From Sinorhizobium terangae (GTDB taxonomy: Bacteria > Pseudomonadota > Alphaproteobacteria > Rhizobiales > Rhizobiaceae): a DNA stretch of 64,000 nt. A program made the translations under genes and the position numbers. The notes below the pieces were generated by a model that was not told the DNA's origin, made no database searches, and worked only from the letters and a program-made list of their open reading frames with translations. This document shows positions 26,596-36,532 of this stretch, in pieces (within the stretch, counting starts at the first letter, position 1; each line of letters opens with the position of its first letter). The stretch spans positions 558,001 through 622,000 of the forward strand of contig NZ_CP121660.1 of NCBI RefSeq assembly GCF_029714365.1, read 5' to 3'.

Positions 26596-26988
26596 ATGAG
26601 GATTGCGACCACCATCGTCTTGACGGTTCTGGCTGCGGCTACGAGCGCGTCTCAGGCCCAGACCCAGACGTGCATCGGTGATTGCGGCACCTACCGGCAC
26701 GATCTTTTTGTCGAGCGGCAATATCAGCAGTTCTTGCTGAACCGCTACTTGAACTCTGGTCCCCGTTTCGCACCTGGACCCGACGTCAACATAGATGCAG
26801 GTGTAACTCTTGGGCCGTCGCTCGGTACAATCAACGAACTGCGCTCACGTCGGCGGCAAACGGTGTTATCCGGCGGAAATGCGCATGCACGGTGGTGCCA
26901 CGACCGCTATAGATCGTATCGCTCCAGCGACAACACCTTCCAGCCTTTCGACGGTCCGCGCCGTGCGTGCAACTCGCCTTACAATTAA
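26596..26988 (+). CDS. BA14K-like exported protein
   Basis: This 130-residue protein has a signal peptide ([17 protein letters not shown]) and a C-terminal BA14K-type domain, seen in [17 protein letters not shown] and [18 protein letters not shown]14K proteins are small alphaproteobacterial envelope proteins first known as Brucella antigens. A GTG nine bases upstream (26587) is an alternative start. The middle region, rich in Pro, Gly and Asn, has no recognised domain. Confidence 0.75.
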   Translation: MRIATTIVLTVLAAATSASQAQTQTCIGDCGTYRHDLFVERQYQQFLLNRYLNSGPRFAPGPDVNIDAGVTLGPSLGTINELRSRRRQTVLSGGNAHARWCHDRYRSYRSSDNTFQPFDGPRRACNSPYN

Positions 26989-27305
26989 ACAGGGCGTGAC
27001 CACGGCGGAAAGCGGCTTCACACTTTTCAGATCTCCATAAACGCACAGCGCGCTCATTCGTACTAATCACAAAATTGAACTCGGCGCTGGCTTGTTTCGA
27101 CCCGTTGTTCGTTCGCCCGCCCGAACGGGATTGTTGCGGCAGCCATTACCTCTTCCAGGTTCAACTGCGCATCGCAGCGAGATCACCTCGTCACAACTGA
27201 TCAGATGGAGTATTCTAGCCGTTCCGGCCATCGGATTGGACGTGGGGCCCACCCGGTGGTGGACGGTAGCACTCGACGCAAGCTGATCGCAGGGGGGATT
27301 CTGCC
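26989..27305. other. intergenic, upstream region of the GAF kinase operon
   Basis: No gene seen. AGGGGGG at about 27290 serves as ribosome site for the kinase gene. No clear promoter or operator was identified. Confidence 0.4.
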
Positions 27306-30300
27306 GTGGAGGGGCACGAGGCGGATGAATCAAGCGCCAGTCTCAGACAACAGGTCGAACTGCTGAAGCGAGAGCTTGACGAGACCCTCGAGCAGCAGAC
27401 GGCGACGAGCGAAATACTGCGGGTCATTCCGATCTCGACCAGCTCCGCGCAGCCCGTCTTCGATGCGATCGCGAAAAGCGCAGCGAGGCTGTGCGCGGCA
27501 GAATTTTGCTTTGTGTTTCGGTTCGACGGTGAGCTCCTGCATTCCGTCGCCTATCACGGCATATCGCGCGAAGGCATTGAAGCGGCCCACGCCAGTTTCC
27601 CGCGGAAACCCTACAGGGGCTACGTAACGGGGCGAGCCGTTCTCAGCGGTGCCATAGAGCAGATTCCTGACGTATTTGCCGATCCTGAATACCAGTTGCT
27701 GCCGCTGGCGAAACTCGTGTCCTATCGCAGCTCGATCGGCGTGCCGTTGATGTTGACCGGGCGGGCGATCGGAGCGATCGGCGTCAGTCGACGTGAGGTC
27801 GGATACTTTCCAGAACGGCAGATTGAGCTCCTGCGAACCTTCGCCGATCAGGCCGTGATCGCCATCGAGAACGTGCGCCTTTTCGAGGAGGCGCAAGCCC
27901 GCAACCGAGAGATTGGCGAGGCGCTCGAAAGGCAGGCGGCCACGAGCGAAATCCTGCGTGTAATCTCTACCTCACCGGACGACGTGCAGCCGGTGTTCGA
28001 CGCGATAGCGGAGAGCGCAGCAAGGCTCTGCGCGGCAGAATTCTGTTTCGTATTTCGGTTCGACGGAGAGCTGCTACATCCGGTTGCTTATCATGGCATT
28101 TCGCGCGAGGGCATAGAAGCCGTACGCGCCAAGTTTCCGCAGCAGCCAAATAGAGGCAATGTCACGGGCCGAGCCTTTATCAGTGGTACCATCGAGCAGA
28201 TCCCCGACGTGTTTACCGACCCTGATTATAAGATGCGCCCGCTCGCGAAGATCGTGTGCTACCGCAGCGCCATTGGCGTACCGCTCTTGTGGAACGGATG
28301 TCCGATCGGATCGATCGCCGTCACTCGACGCGAGGTCGGCTTCTTTCCAGAGCGGCAGGTCGAACTCCTACGAATATTCGCCGATCAGGCGGTGATAGCC
28401 ATCGAGAATGTCCGGCTGTTCGACGAGGCGAAAGCGCACAACCGAGACCTCACCGAGGCGCTCGAACAGCAGACGGCGACCAGCGAAATACTTCGCGTCA
28501 TCTCGACCTCACCGACCGATGCGCAGCCCGTGTTCGACATTATCGCGCAGCGTGCCGCCCGGCTTTGCGGCGCGCAATTCTGCCACGTGTTTCGCTATGA
28601 TGGCGAACTGTTGCATTTCGTGGCGCATCACCGGCTGGAACCCGAGAGCGCGGTGCTTCCAGCCCCACCGGGTCGAGGCACTGCGGCCGGGCGTTCGATC
28701 CTCAGCCGATCGGTGGAACAGATACCGGACCGGCTCGCCGATCCGGAATACGTGATGCACCCCGCCATCAGGGCTCAAGCCTCGAGCCACCGAAGCCTGC
28801 TGGCCGCACCTATCATGCGCGGCGGTGTTCCGATCGGAACCATTGTCGTGGCGCGAACCGAACCAGGATTGTTTCCCGATCGCCAGGTCGAACTCCTCAA
28901 GACCTTCGCCGACCAGGCCGGGATAGCAATCGAGAATGTTCGGCTGTTCACCGATCTGGAGGAACGGAATCACGACCTGAAAGAGGCGCTGCAGCAGCAG
29001 ACCGCGACAGCGGATGTCCTCAAGGTCATCAGTCGGTCAGCATTCGACCTCCAGGCGGTGCTCGATACGCTTGTCGAATCTGCCGTGCGGCTTTGCGAGG
29101 CCTATGACGCGGCCATTTTCCTAAAGAATGGAGACATGCTCTACCTGAGGGCGCATCACGGACCAATACCGATCGATTTCGTCGGCTGGCCAGTGTCACG
29201 GGACTGGGTTACCGGACGGGCCGTCGTGGACAGAAGACCGATCCATGTGCCTGACCTGACGGCCGCTGCCGACGAATACCCGGCCGGCCAGAGCATGGCC
29301 GTGCGGTTGGGGCATCGCACGATCTTGGCAGCTCCTTTGCTGCGGCAGCAGGAAGCTATCGGTGGCCTCGTCATACGCCGGACTGAAGTCAAGCCATTTG
29401 CCGAAAAGCAGATCGACCTTCTGCAGACCTTTGCCGATCAGGCGGTCATAGCGATCGAGAACGTGCGGCTGTTCGACGAGGTGAAGTCGCGGACCGCCGA
29501 ACTGGCGGAGGCGCTGGAGCAGCAAACCGCGACGGCTGACGTGCTCAAGGTTATCAGCCGTTCCGCATTCGACCTGCAATCGGTCCTGGATACCCTCGTA
29601 GCGTCCGCTGCCCGTCTTTGCGAGGCGGACATGGCTACGATGACCCGGCCGATGGGAGACGCGCACTATCCAGTCGCCAGTTACGGACTGTCGCAGGAAT
29701 TCGGCCAGTATCTTCGGGCTCTCCCGCTGGAGCCGGGGCGCGGCACTATTGTGGGGCGAACGCTGCTTGAAGTGCGGCCGGTTCAGGTCGCCGACGTCCT
29801 CGATGATGCCGAGTACGCCATGCCGGAAGCGCAAAGACTTGGGGGGTTTCGTACCGTGCTTGGCGTGCCACTCCTGCGTGAAGGAAGCCCGATCGGGGTG
29901 CTCGCATTGACCCGCTCCACCGTGCGACCCTTCACTGACAAGCAGATCGAGTTGGCATCGACCTTCGCTGATCAGGCCGTGATTGCCATCGAAAATGTGC
30001 GTCTTTTCCAGGAAGTGCAGGCGAGAACCGATGAACTGTCCCGCTCCCTCGAAGCACTCAAGGCCACACAGGACCGATTGATCCAGACGGAAAAGCTCGC
30101 CTCGCTCGGACAACTGACCGCCGGAATTGCGCACGAGATCAAGAACCCGTTGAATTTCGTGAACAATTTCTCGGCGCTGTCGGTCGAGTTGCTCGAAGAG
30201 CTTCAGCAGGCGCTCGACGGCGCCGTAGCCGACGGTGCACCACGCTCCGAGATCGACATGCTCGCCCAGACGATAAAGGGCAATCTCGAAAAGATCGTCC

Positions 30301-30893
30301 AGCATGGCAAACGCGCCGATTCAATCGTCAAGAACATGCTCATGCATTCGCGTCAGGGAGCGGGCGAGCGCAGGCCGACCCATATCAACGCCATCGTCGA
30401 GGAGAGCCTCAATCTCGCCTATCACGGGGCTCGAGCAGAGAAGCAAGGATTCACGATCACGCTGGAGAAATCACTCGATCCGGTGGCCGGGGAAGTCGAC
30501 CTATATCCGCAGGAGATCACACGCGTGCTTCTCAACCTCATCTCGAACGGCTTCTATGCGACGAGCAAGCGCAAGGCATCCGAGCCCGGTGACAGTTACG
30601 AGCCGACGCTCGCGGCGGTGACCAGAGACCTGGGAGACAGCGTCGAGATCATCATCCGTGATAATGGTGTCGGAATCCCGCCAGAGGTGAGAGAGAAGAT
30701 GTTCAATCCATTCTTCACAACCAAGCCTGCTGGCGAGGGGACGGGCCTTGGCCTGTCGCTCAGCCACGACATCATCGTCAAGCAGCATGCCGGTTCCATC
30801 GAGGTGGACACAGAACCTGGTCATTACACCGAGTTTCGCATTCGACTGCCGCGGATGACCCCGGTGAGGACGACGCCGGAGGGCAGAGCATGA
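27306..30893 (+). CDS. soluble histidine kinase with five tandem GAF domains
   Basis: This 1195-residue cytoplasmic protein starts with GTG. Five GAF units of about 180 residues follow one another (about 36-205, 217-386, 398-560, 571-740, 750-915). Each begins with a TSEILRVI or TADVLKVIS helix and ends [15 protein letters not shown]. Units 1-3 resemble each other most, as do 4 and 5, which points to internal duplication. A coiled coil leads to HisKA with H943 in [12 protein letters not shown], then HATPase with [13 protein letters not shown] and [12 protein letters not shown]. There is no membrane segment, so it should sense soluble ligands. Its stop overlaps the next receiver gene. Confidence 0.93.
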   Translation: MEGHEADESSASLRQQVELLKRELDETLEQQTATSEILRVIPISTSSAQPVFDAIAKSAARLCAAEFCFVFRFDGELLHSVAYHGISREGIEAAHASFPRKPYRGYVTGRAVLSGAIEQIPDVFADPEYQLLPLAKLVSYRSSIGVPLMLTGRAIGAIGVSRREVGYFPERQIELLRTFADQAVIAIENVRLFEEAQARNREIGEALERQAATSEILRVISTSPDDVQPVFDAIAESAARLCAAEFCFVFRFDGELLHPVAYHGISREGIEAVRAKFPQQPNRGNVTGRAFISGTIEQIPDVFTDPDYKMRPLAKIVCYRSAIGVPLLWNGCPIGSIAVTRREVGFFPERQVELLRIFADQAVIAIENVRLFDEAKAHNRDLTEALEQQTATSEILRVISTSPTDAQPVFDIIAQRAARLCGAQFCHVFRYDGELLHFVAHHRLEPESAVLPAPPGRGTAAGRSILSRSVEQIPDRLADPEYVMHPAIRAQASSHRSLLAAPIMRGGVPIGTIVVARTEPGLFPDRQVELLKTFADQAGIAIENVRLFTDLEERNHDLKEALQQQTATADVLKVISRSAFDLQAVLDTLVESAVRLCEAYDAAIFLKNGDMLYLRAHHGPIPIDFVGWPVSRDWVTGRAVVDRRPIHVPDLTAAADEYPAGQSMAVRLGHRTILAAPLLRQQEAIGGLVIRRTEVKPFAEKQIDLLQTFADQAVIAIENVRLFDEVKSRTAELAEALEQQTATADVLKVISRSAFDLQSVLDTLVASAARLCEADMATMTRPMGDAHYPVASYGLSQEFGQYLRALPLEPGRGTIVGRTLLEVRPVQVADVLDDAEYAMPEAQRLGGFRTVLGVPLLREGSPIGVLALTRSTVRPFTDKQIELASTFADQAVIAIENVRLFQEVQARTDELSRSLEALKATQDRLIQTEKLASLGQLTAGIAHEIKNPLNFVNNFSALSVELLEELQQALDGAVADGAPRSEIDMLAQTIKGNLEKIVQHGKRADSIVKNMLMHSRQGAGERRPTHINAIVEESLNLAYHGARAEKQGFTITLEKSLDPVAGEVDLYPQEITRVLLNLISNGFYATSKRKASEPGDSYEPTLAAVTRDLGDSVEIIIRDNGVGIPPEVREKMFNPFFTTKPAGEGTGLGLSLSHDIIVKQHAGSIEVDTEPGHYTEFRIRLPRMTPVRTTPEGRA

Positions 30894-31279
30894 GCCTCCT
30901 CATCCTGGTCGTCGATGACGAGCCCGACGTCGAGTTGCTTTTCAAACAACAGTTCCGCCATGACCTGCGCGCCGGCCGCTTTGTCATGGAGTTCGCGCGA
31001 TCGGCGGCATCCGCACTCGAGCGGATCGCCGATGCAGGCGACGTCACGCTCATTCTCATCCTGTCCGACGTCAACATGCCAGGGATGAGCGGGCTCGAAC
31101 TGTTGCCGAAAGCGAGGAGCATACGGCCTGACGTGCCGGTGATCATGATCACTGCCTATGGCGATTCGGACACGAAGCGAAGAGCCATGGAAAGTGGCGC
31201 GGAAGCGCTGCTGACCAAGCCGATCGACTTCACCGCCTTGCGAGAAGAAATCGACAGTCGAGTTGGGCGCGCCGCATGA
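30890..31279 (+). CDS. single-domain response regulator
   Basis: This 129-residue receiver has [11 protein letters not shown], phosphoacceptor D60 in LSDVNMPG, the threonine in MITAYGD and lysine in LLTKPIDF. There is no output domain. It overlaps the kinase stop and the next gene's start by ATGA, so the three are translated as a coupled set. Its closest relative in the window is the receiver of the next gene, which suggests duplication. Confidence 0.92.
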   Translation: MSLLILVVDDEPDVELLFKQQFRHDLRAGRFVMEFARSAASALERIADAGDVTLILILSDVNMPGMSGLELLPKARSIRPDVPVIMITAYGDSDTKRRAMESGAEALLTKPIDFTALREEIDSRVGRAA

Positions 31280-32535
31280 GCACAAGCATACTCGTTGTGG
31301 ACGACGAGCCGGACCTGGAGATGCTTCTTCTCCAGAAATTCCGGAAGCAGATCCGCGAGGGAGCACTGCGTTTCCTGTTCGCCCACGACGGAGTTGACGC
31401 CTTGGCCGTGCTTGCTGCCAACCACGACGTGGATATCGTGCTGAGCGACATCAACATGCCGCGTATGGATGGCCTGTCGCTGCTGGCGAGGCTTCAGCAG
31501 AGGGACGAGGATCTGTCCACGATAATCGTCTCCGCCTACAGCGACATGGCCAACATCCGGATCGCGATGAACCGGGGCGCCTATGATTTTGTAACGAAAC
31601 CGATCGATTTTCCCGACCTGGAGGCGACGATCGTCAAGACGATCCATCACGTGGAGACGTTGCGTGAGGCGCAGCGCAAGCAGTCGGCGGCCGAGCAGGC
31701 GCGCGCATCGCTTTCCCGTTACTTTTCGCCAAATCTCGCCGAACGCCTGGCCAGCAGCGCCGACGCCCTCGATCTTGGCGGAAAACGCCGGGATGTTGCG
31801 TCGCTCTTTACCGATCTGACGGGGTTCACCACGCTGGTCGAAACGATCGAGCCCAACGTGCTCGGCCAACTCCTCAATGATTACATCGTCGGCATGACGG
31901 ACATCGTATTCGCCCATGGCGGCACGGTCGCCAAGATCATTGGCGACGCACTCCACGTGCTTTTCGGCGCACCGGTCGATCAGCCGGACCATGCCAGCCG
32001 CGCGGTCGCCTGTTCATTCGCACTTGACGCCTTCGCACGGTCTTTCCGTGAACACTGGTGCAGAAAGGGAATAGCCCTTGGCCACACCCGGATTGGTGCG
32101 CATGCCGGCACGGCCGTGGTCGGCAACTTCGGCGGAGGAAAGTTCTTCGACTACAGCGCCTACGGCGACACCATCAACGTTGCCGCGCGCCTGGAAGCGG
32201 CTAACAAGTCGCTTGGCACGCGTATTTGCGTGAGTGGCAGCCTCGCAGCGAACATGCCGGGGTTCTGCGGTCGCCCTGTTGGCGACCTCCTGCTCAGAGG
32301 CAGGGCGGAGCCGATCCGCGCTTTCGAGCCGCTTGAGGCCGAAAGCTATGCCAGCGGCACAATGCAGGCATACATGGCTGCCTTCGAAGAGCTGGAGACC
32401 GGCGATCCTCGTGCCGTAGCGTCATTTGCTGCACTGGTTGGTCGCAATCCGGAGGATGCCCTCGCTGGCTTTCACCTAAAGCGACTGCTGAACGGCGAAT
32501 TCAGCACAACCATCAACCTCAACAATTTCCACTGA
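31276..32535 (+). CDS. receiver-adenylate/guanylate cyclase (class III)
   Basis: This 419-residue protein joins a receiver (1-125; D58 in LSDINMPRMDG, K in FVTKPIDF), a helical linker, and a class III nucleotide cyclase (about 165-345). The cyclase shows SLFTDLTGFTTLVE with the first metal aspartate, KIIGDALHVLFGAP with the second, and YGDTINVAARLEAAN with the transition-state Asn/Arg pair. Phosphorylation by the adjacent kinase should control cAMP or cGMP production. It ends the three-gene operon. Confidence 0.92.
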   Translation: MSTSILVVDDEPDLEMLLLQKFRKQIREGALRFLFAHDGVDALAVLAANHDVDIVLSDINMPRMDGLSLLARLQQRDEDLSTIIVSAYSDMANIRIAMNRGAYDFVTKPIDFPDLEATIVKTIHHVETLREAQRKQSAAEQARASLSRYFSPNLAERLASSADALDLGGKRRDVASLFTDLTGFTTLVETIEPNVLGQLLNDYIVGMTDIVFAHGGTVAKIIGDALHVLFGAPVDQPDHASRAVACSFALDAFARSFREHWCRKGIALGHTRIGAHAGTAVVGNFGGGKFFDYSAYGDTINVAARLEAANKSLGTRICVSGSLAANMPGFCGRPVGDLLLRGRAEPIRAFEPLEAESYASGTMQAYMAAFEELETGDPRAVASFAALVGRNPEDALAGFHLKRLLNGEFSTTINLNNFH

Positions 32536-32767
32536 CCGCCCACGGCATGCATCCTAAACCCTGTCGGATTTACCGGCCCCGGAACTGGGAGGCACATATT
32601 GCCGATGTCCGCAAGTGGCACGCGAAGCTCCGCTCCTCATCTGCGCCACGTTGAAGATCACCTACGACCTCCTGTTGCTGCTGCAATTTCGGCACCTTAA
32701 GCCACCTGAGGAATGCTGAATCATTCCACCTGAACTCATACATGCATGACATACAGGCCGGGAGATT

Positions 32768-33421
32768 TCATTGAAAGTGTGGCGGCGTCTCCGAAGATGT
32801 CTCCACCATGCGAATGGCCGAGTTGGCCGCATTCGGATGATATCGCCAGTCATACTCCATGTACGTTGCTGTCTCAGTTGTCTGTTCAAGCCCATGCAGT
32901 TCGGCGACGAGGTAGAGTGCAGCGTCGATCCCAGCGGAAATGCCAGCCGAGAGGACAAACTTTCCATTGTCTACAACCCTCACATCCGGAAGAACATTCG
33001 CGGTCGGAGCATCCACCTGGAGTTCCGCAAGGGCTCCACGATGCGTGGTCGCACGCAATCCGTCCAACAAGTTGGCCTTGGCAAGCAGCAGCGCACCAGA
33101 ACATACCGACAAAACCCGCTCAGCCTGGCCAGCATGCTGGCGAACGAAATCCAGAACTGAGGGATTGTGCTTCTCCCGGCGCGTTCCGAAGCCTCCTGGA
33201 ACCACAAGGATGTCCGTAGTGGGGCAGTCGCGGAAGCTATAGTCCGGATTGATGCTGAGGTTGTTCCGGGCCAGGACAGGCTTGCTTTCCCGGGCGACGG
33301 TGTTGACGTCGAAGAGGCGCTTGCCTTCCCGTTGCCCCGTTACTCCGAACACTTCGAAAGGCCCTGCGAAGTCCATCACTTCTACGTTGTCGAACAACAG
33401 AACGGCGACTCGTCGTGTCAT
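32768..33421 (-). CDS. DJ-1/PfpI-family protein (isonitrile-hydratase-like)
   Basis: This 217-residue protein has the DJ-1/PfpI fold: VAVLLFDNVEVMDFAGPFEV at the N-terminus, VVPGGFG in the middle and the nucleophile elbow VLSVCSGALLLA with the likely catalytic cysteine. There is no C-terminal AraC domain, so it is an enzyme-like member and not a GlxA regulator. The ending EYDWRYHPNAA recalls isonitrile hydratases. The substrate cannot be fixed from sequence. Confidence 0.82.
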   Translation of the reverse strand: MTRRVAVLLFDNVEVMDFAGPFEVFGVTGQREGKRLFDVNTVARESKPVLARNNLSINPDYSFRDCPTTDILVVPGGFGTRREKHNPSVLDFVRQHAGQAERVLSVCSGALLLAKANLLDGLRATTHRGALAELQVDAPTANVLPDVRVVDNGKFVLSAGISAGIDAALYLVAELHGLEQTTETATYMEYDWRYHPNAANSAIRMVETSSETPPHFQ

Positions 33422-33651
33422 TTCGCTCCCCCTGCCTCGGCCGTGCGCTTCGGGAGGGGAAATATAGCACGCACATGGCTTGCTCAGATAGATCGAGTCA
33501 GAGCGGTTCGGTACATGACCAACGCGTCTACATAGCCCTTTGCGGGATGCAGGAATGCACCGGGAAGGCGTCCCACTTCCTCAAATCCGAGGCCAGCGAT
33601 ATGGTGTAGCTCTGTCGCGTAACGAGTTCCACCATACTTGGCGATGCCCCT

Positions 33652-33899
33652 TCAAAGCCAGCATTCGACGACCGCCGGGTCGTCATTGGGGAAGCGCGGC
33701 AATCGGTACAGGCCCTGTTTCTGCATTTCGGCCCGGATCGGCTCGAGGCGATCCGCGACCAGCACCTCTGACGAGGATTCGGTGCCGCCGTCGCCGCCGT
33801 GCAGCACGGTCTGGCAGCGCAGGTGTATTTGCCCGGAAAATCAGAGGGATTGTGGCAGATGACGTAGATGTCGAGGCCGGTGGTTGTTCCCGCCCTCAT
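33652..33899 (-). pseudogene. small phage-associated hypothetical, frameshifted
   Basis: From ATG 33899 (GGGAGGAACG upstream) the frame reads TTGLDIYVICHNPSDFPGKY. The continuation LRCQTVLHGGDGG to AEMQKQGLYRLPRFPNDDP lies in another frame and ends at TGA 33652-33654. One indel near 33828 separates the halves. The layout (short protein with a YVIxxxPxDFP start and NDDPxVVExWL end) is one I associate with alphaproteobacterial phages; function unknown. Confidence 0.6.
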
Positions 33900-33924
33900 T
33901 TGCGTTCCTCCCGTTCCTTGCAGG

Positions 33925-34098
33925 TCAGGTGGCGTCCTTCTCCCGTCGCCGTCGGTCCAGCTCGTTTTTGATGGCGGTGCGGATGAAGGCGACCCGCACC
34001 TCGCCGTCCAGGCAGGCGGCGTCGATGGCATCGCGCATTCCCTTCGGTAGCGGCAGGATGATGCGTTCGGCGATGCTTCGGTACTCAGCTCTTTTCAT
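33925..34098 (-). CDS. small ribbon-helix-helix-like regulator
   Basis: This 57-residue protein has RIILPLPKGMRDAIDAA, the pattern of an RHH strand followed by two helices, then VRVAFIRTAIKNELDRR. The size and helix pattern fit Arc/MetJ-type repressors. It is divergent from the plus-strand phage genes, and the gap holds an 11-bp perfect inverted repeat, the likely binding site for itself. Confidence 0.65.
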   Translation of the reverse strand: MKRAEYRSIAERIILPLPKGMRDAIDAACLDGEVRVAFIRTAIKNELDRRRREKDAT

Positions 34099-34107
34099 GC
34101 TTAATCG

Positions 34108-34146
34108 TATATACAATCGTTGTAACTCACTCTGGGATTGTATATA
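34108..34146. promoter_or_regulatory. probable RHH operator
   Basis: TATATACAATC (34108-34118) and its exact complement GATTGTATATA (34136-34146) are separated by 17 bp. The AT-rich site lies between the divergent RHH gene and the phage-gene run, and may overlap both promoters. Confidence 0.65.
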
Positions 34147-34196
34147 TCAACCTTACCCGGCAGGCACAAGCCGCCGTATAAGGAAGACAACCAGAA

Positions 34197-34422
34197 ATGA
34201 GCACAACCACTTACTTGCTTTACCGCGAGATCGACGGCCCGCACCCGCAGGAATACGTCCCGCAATACCTGCCGGAAGAGATGGACGAACTCTTCACCCG
34301 CATGAGGGCATGTGGCCGGCCGATGGCAAGATCATTGAGCGCGAAATCGCGGCGGCGGCACCGGCAGCTACATCGACATGGGCGTACTCGCCCGCAAGCT
34401 GCACGAGGGAACCTACAGGTGA
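34197..34422 (+). pseudogene. phage-like hypothetical with two frame changes
   Basis: The start MSTTTYLLYREIDGPHP is well formed. Protein-like sequence then continues in a second frame (DGKIIEREIA, after about 34315) and a third (GTGSYIDMGVLARKLHEGTY, after about 34365), ending at TGA 34420-34422. Restoring two indels gives a protein of about 75 residues. Function unknown. Confidence 0.5.
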
Positions 34423-34486
34423 CACGCAGCCTTCTAGTCGAGAAAAAATAGATGGCAACCTTCGTCAAAGTGGTCACCGCCGAAAA

Positions 34487-34751
34487 GTGAACGGCTTTAC
34501 CGCGTTTCTTGGCTCGGCGCTGCTCGGTCCCTTCTACTTTCTGCTGAAAGGCGCATGGCCGACCTTCTTGGCGCTGTGGCTTTTTGGAGTGATCTTCGCA
34601 ACCCTGCTCGCCTTGACGAACGGCTTTGCGCCTCTGGCGCTGCTCATGCTGGCAGTGGTGAACGTCGTCATCGTGTCGCCGTTTCGCAGCCTTCCTTCTT
34701 CGCCGCCATTACCGCTCGCGCGGCTTCGAAATCCTCACGGAGAACGCATAA
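34487..34751 (+). pseudogene. small phage membrane protein, frameshifted
   Basis: From GTG 34487 the frame gives FTAFLGSALLGPFYFLLKG, then two hydrophobic helices (LALWLFGVIFATLLALT and LALLMLAVVNVVIV). The tail RRHYRSRGFEILTENA lies in another frame and stops at 34749-34751, three bases before the next start. The frame change is near 34675-34695. It resembles DUF2628-type small membrane proteins; that is a weak match. Confidence 0.5.
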
Positions 34752-34753
34752 CA

Positions 34754-34999
34754 ATGAACTGGAACGATCCCGCCGCGCGCCTCGCGCTTATCGAAGCCGT
34801 CGGCGTCGAAGAATACAATGCCCGCCTCGCCGACCGTTTCGACGAGATGACCGTCAAGGTGGTCAACGGCCACTCTATCCGCATCGTCGATAGCAGCCGC
34901 TTCGGCCAGCTTTTTCTGGTCGGCGACACCGGCAGCGCCTTCGCCAAAGTTGAACAAGCCGAAAAACACGCAAACTCCATCGCGGCTGGCAAGCCATGA
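34754..34999 (+). CDS. small hypothetical phage-region protein
   Basis: This 81-residue acidic protein begins MNWNDPAARLALIEAVGVEE and contains VKVVNGHSIRIVDSSRFGQL. It is intact, and its stop overlaps the next start as ATGA. I do not recognise the family; the content and spacing are typical of early or accessory phage genes. Confidence 0.65.
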   Translation: MNWNDPAARLALIEAVGVEEYNARLADRFDEMTVKVVNGHSIRIVDSSRFGQLFLVGDTGSAFAKVEQAEKHANSIAAGKP

Positions 35000-35286
35000 A
35001 GAACTGGCTCGTCACCGTGCCGCTCTGGCGGCGGCGAAAGCCGTTGCCGATTGCCGAGCGCATCGAGCAGCTCGAACGGTTCCGATCGATGACCGGCAAT
35101 ACCGTCCTCCAGCGCTTCGCAATCGACGAGGAAGCCAACTCCGCCGCCTATCACTGGTCGCGGGCGCTCGGCTTTTCTGGCGAGGCGAAATACCAGCCCC
35201 CCAATCCCAACCGAGGAATAATGATGAAATTTACCTTCACGTCGACGGAAATGACCATCAGGGCGGTGCCGCCATGCGCAAGGTGA
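34996..35286 (+). CDS. small hypothetical phage-region protein
   Basis: This 96-residue protein starts MKNWLVTVPLWRRRK and carries ERIEQLERFRSMTGN, a helical basic N-terminal part. It overlaps the preceding gene by four bases and the next by thirteen. The last 20 residues are less convincing than the reading in the next gene's frame, so the true end may be earlier or a frameshift may be present near 35215. Confidence 0.5.
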   Translation: MKNWLVTVPLWRRRKPLPIAERIEQLERFRSMTGNTVLQRFAIDEEANSAAYHWSRALGFSGEAKYQPPNPNRGIMMKFTFTSTEMTIRAVPPCAR

Positions 35287-35729
35287 AGCAGACCAGCGCG
35301 TTCGATTGCGGCGACGGCGAGCACCAAGTGGTATCGCTCTCCTCCAGCGCCGAGGAGAAGCTGCTGCACCGCCACGAGCCGTGCGAAGAGTGTCCATGGC
35401 GCGAGGATCGCCGGACCGGCGTCTTCCCCGCCGAGGCGTTCCGGCACTCGGCATCCACCGCTTACGACATGGCACCGAACTCTTTCGCCTGCCAAATGTC
35501 TGGAAAGGAAAAACCGGCCACCTGTGCCGGTTTTCTTTTGCGCGGTGCTGAGCACAATCTCGGCGTCCGGCTGGCCATCATCGCGGGGCGCTACGATCCG
35601 CGCACCGTCCGCTCGGACGTGCCGCTCTACAAGAGTTATCGCGAGATGGCCGAGGCAAATGGCGTGTCGCCGGACGATCCCGCGCTGGAACCATGCCGTG
35701 GCGTCGACGAGCGCTGGCCGCGCCGATAA
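35274..35729 (+). CDS. DUF6283-like cysteine-rich protein
   Basis: This 151-residue protein has CEECPWRED (about residues 40-48), SFACQMSGKEKPATCAGFLL (about 68-87) and then a helical C-terminal part. The CxxCPWR ... FxCH/Q ... CAGxL spacing is that of DUF6283, a small, probably zinc-binding phage family of unknown function. The gene contains an internal terminator-like hairpin at 35510-35534 formed by codons of the second motif. Confidence 0.7.
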   Translation: MRKVKQTSAFDCGDGEHQVVSLSSSAEEKLLHRHEPCEECPWREDRRTGVFPAEAFRHSASTAYDMAPNSFACQMSGKEKPATCAGFLLRGAEHNLGVRLAIIAGRYDPRTVRSDVPLYKSYREMAEANGVSPDDPALEPCRGVDERWPRR

Positions 35730-35735
35730 AAAAAC

Positions 35736-35756
35736 GGCCCGCCGAACAAACGGGCC
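35736..35756 (+). terminator. hairpin after the DUF6283-like gene
   Basis: GGCCCG (35736-35741) pairs with CGGGCC (35751-35756) just after the stop codon. An A-run precedes it, so termination would be strongest for minus-strand transcripts. Confidence 0.5.
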
Positions 35757-35855
35757 AACCAGAGGAGGATTAACGCCGACGGGATAGTGGAGAGAGGGCC
35801 GCCGGTGCCTCAAAAAAGTATCACGCAGGCCGGGGCGGCGATAGAGCCGCCCTTT

Positions 35856-36015
35856 CTATGTCAGCGGCGGCGGCTGGAGAGGCGTTGCCAGCCCGAACAG
35901 CTGCAGCACCACCATGATGATGAGGATCACCGCCACCACGACCGCCACCACCTTGATGACGCGGTTGATCGGTTCCGGCGCCGCAGAGTAACGCCGCCGA
36001 AGCTCCGAAAGGCAT
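35856..36015 (-). pseudogene. membrane-helix ORF lacking a start
   Basis: The frame contains NRVIKVVAVVVAVILIIMVV, a single membrane helix, and ends LQPPPLT at 35856. No ATG or GTG precedes the helix in frame and two in-frame stops separate it from MIVISGFVKKSR, which starts at the end of the next small gene. It may be a phage membrane protein broken by mutation. Confidence 0.3.
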
Positions 36016-36064
36016 CGACGGCGTTACTGTCACCGCGATTTTTTGACGAAACCCGAGATGACGA

Positions 36065-36193
36065 TCATGTTTTTAAATCTTTCTGGTCGTCCGGCCAATA
36101 AACAAAGACATACGTGCCCATGGTGTCGACGGCCCAATAGCTCAGCGCGGCGACCGCCACCACGATCAGCAGATAGACGAGCGCGGAAAGCAT
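36065..36193 (-). CDS. 42-residue single-helix membrane protein
   Basis: MLSALVYLLIVVAVAALSYW starts a 42-residue protein with one membrane helix and a short acidic/basic tail ending DDQKDLKT. A near-perfect GGAGGAACG ribosome site precedes the ATG at 36193. It is too short for most ORF finders. Size and layout fit small phage membrane proteins; no specific function is claimed. Confidence 0.65.
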   Translation of the reverse strand: MLSALVYLLIVVAVAALSYWAVDTMGTYVFVYWPDDQKDLKT

Positions 36194-36273
36194 CGTTCCT
36201 CCGTTGTCGCTCCGCGCCCGAGAATCTAGCACGGTTTTCGCTTGACACGATTTTGCTGCTACAATCGGGGCTT

Positions 36274-36486
36274 ATGAACCCTCAAGAGTTTGCCGCCATC
36301 ATTGAGGGGCTGGAAAGCCAAGGCATGACACCTTCCGAGATCGCCCGCGAAGCGGGCCTCTCGCGCATGACGGTGTGGCGGATCGCCAATGGCGAAACCT
36401 CCCGCCCCTCCTATGAAACCGTCACCCGCCTCAAATCGCTCGCAGCTCGGCGCAACGCCGCTGTAACGGACATGTTACGCCGTTAG
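36274..36486 (+). CDS. small HTH (Cro/CI-type) regulator
   Basis: This 70-residue protein is a single helix-turn-helix: EIAREAGLSRMTVWRIANGE followed by a third helix with YETVTRLKSLA. ATG 36274 is chosen over the upstream open frame because a TACAAT box ends 8 nt before it, suggesting a very short leader. It is probably a phage regulator. Confidence 0.8.
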   Translation: MNPQEFAAIIEGLESQGMTPSEIAREAGLSRMTVWRIANGETSRPSYETVTRLKSLAARRNAAVTDMLRR

Positions 36487-36532
36487 GGCGTAAATGGGCT
36501 GGCCAAGTCTAAAACGGGACTTGCCAGCCGAT

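Noticed and set aside
36241-36273. Standard promoter TTGACA to TACAAT before the HTH gene
   Set aside because: The spacing is only 12 bp, too short for sigma-70; the TACAAT may still act with another -35.
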